Positions 34,931 to 42,700 of a stretch of DNA of 64,000 bases are shown here, in pieces; position 1 is the stretch's first letter, and every line of letters begins with the position of its first letter. The position numbers and the translations under genes were made by a program. This DNA comes from Lewinellaceae bacterium (GTDB taxonomy: Bacteria > Bacteroidota > Bacteroidia > Chitinophagales > Saprospiraceae). Under the pieces are notes generated by a model that saw only the letters and a list, made by a program, of their open reading frames with translations, searched no databases and had not been told where the DNA came from. The stretch covers positions 3,646,001 through 3,710,000 of the forward strand of contig JACJXW010000004.1 of assembly GCA_020636405.1 (NCBI GenBank), given 5' to 3'.

Positions 34931-36268
34931 ATGCGCCTTCGAACCTCATACCGGCAAATCTTATCCATCTCTGCCCCGATCATGTTGGGGAGCGCAGCGC
35001 AGAATGTTATTGCGCTGAGCGATTCTGTCTTTTTATATCACCTCAGCCAGGAAGACTTTGCTTCTATTGGTTTTGTCGGTGTGTTCTACCTGGTCATCGC
35101 GGCGATCGGCTATGGATTTTCCAGGGGAGGACAGATCATGATCGCCCGTAGGGCAGGGGAGGGGAACCTCCACGAAGTAGGGCGAACCTTCTATTCCATG
35201 GTTTACTTCGAGTTCGGGCTGGCCATCGTGATGTTCTTTTTTATGCAGTATGGCTGTTATTACTTTTTCAGCCTGATCGTCGACTCCCCGGTTGTCTTTT
35301 CCAAAAGCCTGGAATACCTGGAAACCAGGTCCTGGGGGATATTTTTTAGTTACACAGGAGTCGCGGTCATCGCACTGTATACCGGAGTGGCGCGTACCTC
35401 CTTCATCATTGTAGATACCGTAATCCTGGGAATTGTCAATATCGCATTGGATTATGGGCTGATCTTTGGCAAGTGGGGATTACCGGCTATGGGTATTGCC
35501 GGAGCGGGTTTGGCCAGCACCATTGCCGAGGTCGTGGCTTTCATTGTTTTTTTCATTTATATTTTCTTTGACCGTTTGGCCCGTTCGTATCATCTTTTCC
35601 GGCTACCTAAAATAGACCTGGAACTCATCCGCCAGCAGTACAGCCTGTCTATTCCCATTGTGGCGCAGGCGATCGTGGGGCTGGGCAGCTGGTTCGTTTT
35701 CTTTGGCATCGTGGAAAACCTGGGCGAGCACGAGCTGGCCATCACCAACCTGGTGCGCATGGTCTACTTGGTCCTTTCGATACCGACCTGGGGCTTTGCT
35801 TCCGGGGTCAACACCCTGGTAAGCAATTTCATCGGCCAGCAAAAGCGGCAGGCTGTGGTTCCCATCACCTGGAAAACGGCCAAGATCGCCTGGGTGGCCA
35901 CCATGCTGATCACTCTTCCCGTTGTTTTCTTTCCGCACAAGATCCTCTATCCTTTACTCGGATCGGAAGATATGTCCCTTATTACAGACTCCCAACCCAT
36001 TTTGTATGTGCTGGTTGGTATTCTAACCTTATTCTCTATCGGAAGTGTCTTCTTCAACGGACTGGCAGGCACCGGAGCTACTTATTACGGGCTAAAGATA
36101 CAAACCTGGTGCGCTCTGGGCTACCTGGCCTACATTTATATCGAAGTGAATTATACCAACGGCGGTTTACCCTGGGCCTGGGCGGCCGAGATCTTCTATT
36201 GGGCTATAATGTTGGCGCTTACGCTTTGGTACCTGAGGTCAAAGGAGTGGCATGGGTTGAAGGTGTGA
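34931..36268 (+). CDS. MATE-family efflux transporter
   Basis: A 445-residue inner-membrane exporter of the MatE/MOP clan, expected to expel cationic drugs or metabolites using an ion gradient. The start is at 34931; the first TM region begins almost at once (RQILSISAPIMLGSAAQNVIALSDSVFLYHLS), the usual N-terminus of the NorM-like subgroup, so little can be missing. About 12 TM segments follow in two homologous halves, for example GFVGVFYLVIAAIGYGFSRGGQIMIARRAGEGN in the first half and SIPTWGFASGVNTLVSNFIGQ in the second. Neighbours give no hint of substrate. The gene may be translated from a near-leaderless mRNA. It is followed by the repeat-rich gap at 36271-36445. Confidence 0.93.
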   Translation: MRLRTSYRQILSISAPIMLGSAAQNVIALSDSVFLYHLSQEDFASIGFVGVFYLVIAAIGYGFSRGGQIMIARRAGEGNLHEVGRTFYSMVYFEFGLAIVMFFFMQYGCYYFFSLIVDSPVVFSKSLEYLETRSWGIFFSYTGVAVIALYTGVARTSFIIVDTVILGIVNIALDYGLIFGKWGLPAMGIAGAGLASTIAEVVAFIVFFIYIFFDRLARSYHLFRLPKIDLELIRQQYSLSIPIVAQAIVGLGSWFVFFGIVENLGEHELAITNLVRMVYLVLSIPTWGFASGVNTLVSNFIGQQKRQAVVPITWKTAKIAWVATMLITLPVVFFPHKILYPLLGSEDMSLITDSQPILYVLVGILTLFSIGSVFFNGLAGTGATYYGLKIQTWCALGYLAYIYIEVNYTNGGLPWAWAAEIFYWAIMLALTLWYLRSKEWHGLKV

Positions 36269-36270
36269 GG

Positions 36271-36445
36271 GGCGTTTGGACGTTGGAACGTTAGAAGGTT
36301 GGGACGTTTGTGACTTTGGATCAACTGACGTTGAAATCGGAATTCGGAAGTCGGTAAACCCAGCGAATAACGCCTGTTTCAGGGCCTATCCCGACTTCCA
36401 AATTCCTCCTAACCTCCAAACGTCCAAACGTCCAAACCTCCAAAC
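36271..36445. repeat. Self-complementary intergenic repeat built of ACGTTTGG/CCAAACGT units
   Basis: The gap between the convergent MATE and T9SS genes holds short units such as GCGTTTGGACGTTGGAACG (36272 on) on its left side and their complements CTCCAAACGTCCAAACGTCC (36414 on), continuing as AAACCTCCAAACCTC, on its right. Inside them, AATTCGGAAGTCGG (36340-36353) faces CCGACTTCCAAATT (36391-36404). The whole gap can fold into one long imperfect hairpin. It looks like a dispersed intergenic repeat family of this genome; it may also terminate transcription. Confidence 0.6.
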
Positions 36446-36454
36446 CTCACCGTT

Positions 36455-38137
36455 CTACTCTTTCACAAATTTCACGGTACGGGATTTCCCGTCAGCCATT
36501 ACACGCAAGAAGTATATACCTGCTGGCAATTGAGAAACATCCGTTTGTTCGACCTGCTTACCGGCGGGTAACCGGCCGAGGTATTGGGAAGAGATGGACG
36601 CTCCCAGCAGATTGACTACGGAGATCTGTACATCCGAGCTTTCCAGCAGGTTGAAAGAGGTAACCACCTGCCCGTTGGTTGGGTTTGGGAACAGGATCAG
36701 CTCCTCTACAACAGATGGCTCATTCGTTCCCGAAGTGATATCTCCCACCAGCTGGAAGAAGAATTCTCCTGGCAGGTCGGATGTCAATCTGGTAGTGACC
36801 CGGAGCAGTAAGTCAATCGGTTCTGACGGAAGCCCGGTTATGGTAGTAGTAACAAACGGCTCTGCCAGAGTAGTGAACAGGCAGGCTCCGGGGAAGCTCA
36901 GGGTATCGATCTGGTTGTCACAATCCAGGAAAAGGTCGGCGTAGAACTGAGCCCCTTCAGTAGAGGAATTCAGGCGCAACTCAATTTCGGTATTGCCCAG
37001 TGTATTGAAGGAATACCAAACATCCGCGAATTCTCCACCATTTTGGTTGGTAAGGCACTGCGGGTAAGAGAAGTTGCTGCTGGTAAACGTCCCGTTCACG
37101 GTGGTCCCTTCGAAGAATACCTCAAAGGCATCGGCTTCATCCCTGGTTATGATCCTGGCCATTTCCGGCTCTGCGCAATTGTCATTGACCGGTGGGACCG
37201 GCGGCTCGATCTCGATCAGGTTGAAGGTGCCCTGCCCCTGGTCACCACTGAATCCGCCCAGGCGGAGGATGTAGGTTTGCCCGGCCTCAACACCAAAATT
37301 GAGAGAGGAGGAAAAACCAGTGCAGCCCTGTCCGTCGTCGTTACAGGAATACAACTCTTCGGCTGTTGGCGGACAGGAAGGGTTGGGGCCGTAAACGACC
37401 AGGCGCGAATCGAAACTGATGGTGCTGCAGGTCGACCACTGAACAAAACCACTGGCAGTAGGCGTAAACGAATACCAGATGTCGGAGCCGGCCTGGGGGT
37501 CATTGAATCCAAAACATCCGTTCGGGTCGCCGGGGTGCTCCGGGCCATCGGTGGTGGCATCGATATTAGAGAACATGTAGTCCTCAACCAGGCCGATGGC
37601 GATGGCGCCTGAGCAGTTGTCGTTAGGCACTGCCGGCACGAACTCCGTGACCGTAAAAGAACCGGTCCCCTCTTCTCCAGGGCCTCCATCGCCATAGCCC
37701 CCTACCCGCAACAGATAAGTTTCGCCGGATACGACGTCGAAAAGAGCCTCTGAGGCAAAAGCAATATCGCATTCCGGGCTTGCTCCATCATCATTGCAGA
37801 TGAGCAGGTCGGCGTCCATTGGAGGACAGGTGGTTCCTGGCAAATAAACAGCTATTTTAGAATCAAAGTCTGTCGTGCCGCAAAGGCTCCACAATGCCTG
37901 CCCAGTAAAATCAGCTGTATAGGTGAACCAGATATCGTTGAAAAGGGAATCAGGGGTGCTGCCGCTCGAAGCACAACCGGGATGAGCCGGCCCATCATCC
38001 GTGGCGTCAATGGTTGAAAAATCAACCACTTCGTCAGTGGTGACGGAAATAGCGTCTGCACAGTTGTCATTGGCTGGTTGAGCGTACAAGGCAATACAGG
38101 CCACAACGGCCCATAGGGTGAGTAAAGTTTTTTTCAT
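36455..38137 (-). CDS. Secreted protein with two tandem jelly-roll-like domains and a T9SS sorting domain
   Basis: A 560-residue secreted protein. The start at 38137 (MKKTLLTLWAVVACIALYAQ) gives a clear signal peptide; the frame is open for 33 more codons upstream, but a -7 promoter box lies inside that stretch. Two homologous domains of about 140-150 residues follow, each opening with NDNC and containing IDAT-DGP-HPG, DIW(F/Y)(T/S)(Y/F)T, a WS-C (T/F) strand with FDS--VVY-P--CPP and CNDDG, and ending YLLR(V/L)GG. A third NDNC unit (about residues 310-460) is diverged. The C-terminal about 80 residues are a T9SS sorting domain (LFPNPTNGQVVTSF and LPAGIYFLRVM). The paired domains resemble pre-peptidase C-terminal-like modules. 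There is no catalytic domain that I can see. Confidence 0.82.
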   Translation of the reverse strand: MKKTLLTLWAVVACIALYAQPANDNCADAISVTTDEVVDFSTIDATDDGPAHPGCASSGSTPDSLFNDIWFTYTADFTGQALWSLCGTTDFDSKIAVYLPGTTCPPMDADLLICNDDGASPECDIAFASEALFDVVSGETYLLRVGGYGDGGPGEEGTGSFTVTEFVPAVPNDNCSGAIAIGLVEDYMFSNIDATTDGPEHPGDPNGCFGFNDPQAGSDIWYSFTPTASGFVQWSTCSTISFDSRLVVYGPNPSCPPTAEELYSCNDDGQGCTGFSSSLNFGVEAGQTYILRLGGFSGDQGQGTFNLIEIEPPVPPVNDNCAEPEMARIITRDEADAFEVFFEGTTVNGTFTSSNFSYPQCLTNQNGGEFADVWYSFNTLGNTEIELRLNSSTEGAQFYADLFLDCDNQIDTLSFPGACLFTTLAEPFVTTTITGLPSEPIDLLLRVTTRLTSDLPGEFFFQLVGDITSGTNEPSVVEELILFPNPTNGQVVTSFNLLESSDVQISVVNLLGASISSQYLGRLPAGKQVEQTDVSQLPAGIYFLRVMADGKSRTVKFVKE

Positions 38138-38177
38138 ACTAGTTTCGCATTTATTGGTAAAAATGATCGTTACCCCG

Positions 38178-38185
38178 CAAATATA
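38178..38185 (-). promoter_or_regulatory. -7 promoter box of the T9SS gene
   Basis: TATATTTG on the minus strand is a perfect TAnnTTTG box, 40 nt before the ATG at 38137. CTG rather than TTG is found 19 bp further upstream. The rest of the 301-bp gap (38138-38438) is very AT-rich, with runs of A and T around 38270-38310; I see no gene in it. Confidence 0.55.
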
Positions 38186-38438
38186 TTTCCTTTGGGGGGA
38201 TATACAGGATTTATTTCTGTCGATTTGTCTTTTCAAATTGGAAATTCTGCATTTTTTGAATTTTATTTTACTCAGTTAAAGTTTTCTTTACAAAAAAAAT
38301 AAAACAAAAAATAACTTATCAACTCCAGAAAAAACTGTGGATTCCCAATGAAAGAGGAGAGGAGGTTGTCAGCGGAGCCCTCCCGAACTTTGGAATAGAT
38401 ACAATTGGAATTTCAGGATGTCTAATGAAAAAGAAAGC

Positions 38439-38834
38439 TCAAAACTGGTTTTTTTTGAAGCGTTCGATATCCCGGCGTTCCCGTTTAGTGGGCCGCCCGG
38501 CGCCTTTTTCGCGTTGTTCGGCAGCGGCTTTGCCGATAAACCATGCTTTATACTTGTTCAGTTCTTCTTCGGGAGTGAGGTCTTCGTAACAGGTTTGGGC
38601 AATGGGAGCGCCAACTCGTTTTTGGATGAGTTCAACGACTTTGAACTGGAAGTTGAACCCATTCTTTCGAACTTCCAGCACGTCTCCGATCTGTATCTGC
38701 TGAGCGGCTTTCACCGGAACGCCTTCCAGCTTCACTTTACCTGACTTACAGGCATCAGTGGCAATCGTCCTCGATTTGAAGATCCGGACGCTCCACAACC
38801 ATTTATCTACTCTTACCTTTTCGGGTTGGCTCAT
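38439..38834 (-). CDS. S4-domain RNA-binding protein (Hsp15/HslR-like)
   Basis: A 131-residue cytoplasmic protein. The S4 domain occupies about residues 7-65 (VRVDKWLWSVRIFKSRTIATDACKSGKVKLEGVPVKAAQQIQIGDVLEVRK), which is the Hsp15 arrangement; Hsp15 binds stalled 50S subunits carrying peptidyl-tRNA. The basic C-terminal tail (GAGRPTKRERRDIERFKKNQF) also matches that family. The gene lies 39 bp downstream of the PPK2 gene on the same strand, so the two may be co-transcribed. The exact function in Bacteroidota is not established. Confidence 0.9.
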   Translation of the reverse strand: MSQPEKVRVDKWLWSVRIFKSRTIATDACKSGKVKLEGVPVKAAQQIQIGDVLEVRKNGFNFQFKVVELIQKRVGAPIAQTCYEDLTPEEELNKYKAWFIGKAAAEQREKGAGRPTKRERRDIERFKKNQF

Positions 38835-38873
38835 ACGAATACATTTTGAATTGAATCATTTCGGTGCGCCCCC

Positions 38874-39614
38874 TTACTCCGTGGGCAACGGGGGATACTC
38901 CATATTCAGTTTCTCCAGTGCTTCAACAATAGTTTTTGCAACGATGTAGTTCCGGTACCACCGTTCGTCCACCGGGACAATCGTCCAGGGGATACTGCTA
39001 TTATTGATAGCGTATTCGTAGTAACGCATGTAGTCTTGCCAATGTTCCCGTTCTTTCCAGTCACCAGGATTGTGTTTCCAGTTTTTGTCGCGTTCCTTGA
39101 TCCTTTCCTTCAGTTCTTTTTCCTGCTGATCGTAGGAAATGTGGAGGTAGAACTTGAAGACGACGGTATGGTTATCGAATGCCAGCAGTTCTTCGAAGGC
39201 ATTGATGGCATTCATGCGTTTATCGGCCCTCTCATCGCTTATCCATCCATGAACCCTTTGAATGAGGATATCTTCGTAGTGGGACCGGTTAAAGATCTGT
39301 ATCATCCCCCTGCGCGGAACCTGTTTGTGTACTCTCCAGAGGAAATCGTGGGCAAATTCTTCATCGGTAGGTTTCTTGAAGCTGTATACCTGAATACCTT
39401 GAGCGTGACACTCTTTAAACACGTGTTTTACGGCTCCATCCTTTCCAGAAGCATCCATTCCCTGAAAGATCACAAGGGCCGCGTGTTTTTGCTGAGCGAA
39501 CAGGAGCTTTTGCAATTCGCCCAGCCGTTCAGCGAGCTTTTCGGTTTCTTTTTTGATCTGATCTTCGTCCACATCGGGCGGGGGCGTCGTTGAAATTTCT
39601 GACAGCTTGATCAT
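38874..39614 (-). CDS. PPK2-family polyphosphate:nucleotide phosphotransferase
   Basis: A 246-residue kinase that moves phosphate between polyphosphate and nucleotides. The start at 39614 (MIKLSEISTTPPPDVDEDQI) is favoured over an upstream in-frame codon at 39647, because a near-consensus -7 box (CATATTTG on the minus strand, 39652-39645) lies in between. The PPK2 core shows a Walker A motif ALVIFQGMDASGKDGAVKHV, the FKKPTDEEFAHDFLWRVHKQVP segment, a Walker B-like IFNRSHYEDILIQRVH, and a lid with RIKERDKNWKHNPGDWKEREHW. The C-terminal VPVDERWYRNYIVAKTIVEAL is typical of single-domain PPK2. Which subclass (ADP, AMP or both) cannot be decided from sequence alone. Confidence 0.94.
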   Translation of the reverse strand: MIKLSEISTTPPPDVDEDQIKKETEKLAERLGELQKLLFAQQKHAALVIFQGMDASGKDGAVKHVFKECHAQGIQVYSFKKPTDEEFAHDFLWRVHKQVPRRGMIQIFNRSHYEDILIQRVHGWISDERADKRMNAINAFEELLAFDNHTVVFKFYLHISYDQQEKELKERIKERDKNWKHNPGDWKEREHWQDYMRYYEYAINNSSIPWTIVPVDERWYRNYIVAKTIVEALEKLNMEYPPLPTE

Positions 39615-39795
39615 AGTGAAGATGGGTTTGCATAAGTTGATCAACAAATATGATGAAAAATGCGGAAGCAGAGAAAAGGTATTCCGGTTCAGCAGTTTTT
39701 TTTTCTCATTCGAGCTACTTTTTTTCTGGAAGGGTGGGGGTTCCTCTATTTTTAGCTGACAATCACCATTTTTTGGTAAAACTGGCTATAAACAA

Positions 39796-42700
39796 ATGAG
39801 GACACCCGTACTGCTCCTTTCTCTTTTGCTATTGCTGCTGGCATCGGCAAAACTGAACGCTCAAACCTGTCAGGCCGCTTTTTCTTTCGGCGAAACCAGC
39901 CTGACCGTCGACTTCACAGATGGTTCTACTTCCGATCCGGGAGACCCCATTACCTCCTGGTTATGGGATTTTGAAGATGGTACAACCAGCAACCTGCAAA
40001 GCCCCACGCACACGTTTCCAACGGTTGACAAGTATGAAGTATGCCTGACGATCACAACGCAAAGTGGGTGTACCAGCCAGCTTTGTGCACGCATAGATAT
40101 CTGTGTCCTGGAGGTGTCTGTCAGTTTAGACAGTTGCACTGCCGGAAACGGTATTCCCCTCGTGATCACGGTCAACGACCTGTTGAATACGGCCGAAGAT
40201 GTCGATATTTCCATAGATGGGGTATTGCTTCCTGGTAGCCCTTTCCTCATCACCACCGCCCAACCGGTAACGGTACTGGATACCATCAGCGGTGATGGAC
40301 TTAGCCATACCATTACCGTCCAATCAGGAGAGGTTGGTACCTGTAATACTTCCTATACTTTTCAGGCCCCCGATTGTGCATCGGATTGCTTCCTGTCTGG
40401 CCTCAGTGTTACTGTCGCAAATGGCGTCACCCACACCGTACAGGTCGGTGACAATTTTTTCTCTCCGCAGAACCTTACCATTACCGTCGGCGATGGCGTG
40501 GAATTTCAATGGGTGGGCGATGGCCATTCTACGACCTCCGATGCTACCACCGGGCCAGATAGCTGGAACTCCGGTGTGATCGGCTTTGGCTCGGTTTACA
40601 CGGTCAACATCTCGAATCCCGGGGCCCATCGTTATTACTGTATTCCTCACGGTGGCCCGAACGGGCAGGGCATGTCCGGCATGATCGTTGCCAACTGTCC
40701 TCCTTCCGGGCAGTTTTCTTATCAGATATCCTTTAATACGACTGTTGACGGCCCTGCCGGTTACCGCATTATTCTGGACGGGGTTGAAGTTTCCGGCAGC
40801 CCTTTTGCCTATAATGGGGCCGGCCCTCAAAGCAACATGCTTAGTATCGCTGGAGATGGCGCACTGCATTCGATTGAAATACAGGACATAGCAGACCCTA
40901 CTTGTATACTTTCCCGAACCTTTTCCGCCCCCGATTGCGGCGTGGCGCCGGGCTGCAGCATTTCGGTTGCAGCCAGCCTGGCCGGAGGGTGCAGCCCCAC
41001 CAGCCAGGTTCCCGTGGAGTTGAGCGTAAATGCTGTCAACGGCGGCGCCTCCGGTTTTGATGTCTATGTAGATGGCAACCTGGTTTCCGGTGGGCCTTTT
41101 GCCTATAACCCGGCGGCTGCGGCCGTTGTAACAGTCGACGTTCCCGGTGACGGGCTAAGCCATACCCTGGAGGTAAGGGATATTGACACCCCTGGATGTA
41201 ACAGTTCTGCAGCGATCATCACACCGGATTGCAGTATGCCCTGCCTGATTTCCAACCTATCCCTTTCTACCGGAAACAGTATCGTTCACACTGTCCTCGT
41301 AGAAGATTTTGCCTTCAACCCGAAACACCTTACCATTACCTCGGGAGATATCGTCCAATGGGAATGGGTGGGAAGTGTAGCCCATACCTCCACCTCTGAT
41401 TTCACCTCCGGGCCGGATAGTTGGAATAGTGGCCTTCTGGGACAGGGAGCTACCTACCAGTCTCCGGTTTTATCCGCCGGTGTACATCCTTATTACTGTA
41501 TTCCTCATGGGGCTCCAGGTGGAGTGGGCATGAGTGGTACGGTAACGGTAAAGGCCAATTGTACGGGAGGTATGGTGGCGGTAGCAGTGAGTTTTACGGA
41601 ACAAAGCGGCGGGTTCAATGGATTTGAAGTGCTGGTAGACGGAACGCTTGCCGGAAGTTTTGCCTATGACGCCACGGGGAATAATACCATTTCGGTACTG
41701 GTTCCAGGCGATGGCCAGAGCCATGCCATTCTGGTGCGGGACGCCGATAACCCGGATTGTGTAAATGAAGCCACCCTTATCACTCCGGACTGCAATGCGT
41801 CAACTTGCCAACTGGGCCTCAGCGCGCAGGAGGTTGGCGGCTGTAACGCCAGTAATGAAGTACCGGTACAATTAACCATAACCGACACAGGAGGAGGCAT
41901 CTCGGGTTTTGAAGTGCTGCTGGACGGGCTGGTTGCCGGTAGTTATACCTACAGCGGCTCCGGAACCACGGCAGTGAACGTAAACGTTGCCGGAGATGGA
42001 CAGATGCACAATTTAGAAGTACGAGATATTGAGGATACTACCTGCACTGCTGCCACTTCCCTGACAACGGCTAATTGTGCACTGGGTTGTTCGATCAACG
42101 GGCTGGAACTCGCCACTGCCGCTTCGGGGTCTCCAATTACACATCTTGTCGAGGTCCGGGATTTTGAATTCGTGCCCGCATTGTTAGAGGCCGCAGTAGG
42201 AGACATTGTCCGCTTTGAGTGGACAGGCGTTATTGCACATACTTCTACCTCCGATGCTACCGCCGGCCCGGATAGTTGGAACAGCGGCCTGCTCGGACAG
42301 GGAGGCCTGTTCGAGGTAGTAATTACAACAGAAGGGGAGCATCCCTATTACTGCATCCCCCACGGTGGCCCTGGTGGAGTGGGCATGGCCGGTATGATCA
42401 TTGCTTCACCACCCTGTAACAGCGGTAACGTTGCCGTAAATGTCAGTTTCAATGCTGTGGGAGGCAGTCCTGGCGGCTTTAATCTGGTGGCTGATGGAGA
42501 ACCTCTTCCCGGCAACCCCTTTGCTTATTCGCCAACCGGATCCAATGCGGTGACGGTTAATCTGCCTGGAGATGGACAGCAACATATTTTACTGGTGCAG
42601 GATTCCGGGGATTCCGGTTGCAATGCCGGGCAGAGCATTCTGCTTCCCGATTGCGGGCAGAGGCCCCCCTGTTCCATCAGCCTGGGAGCAACCATTGCGA

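Noticed and set aside
36271..36445. Insertion-sequence ends or a CRISPR array
   Set aside because: No transposase, no fixed repeat-spacer period; the units are short and irregular.
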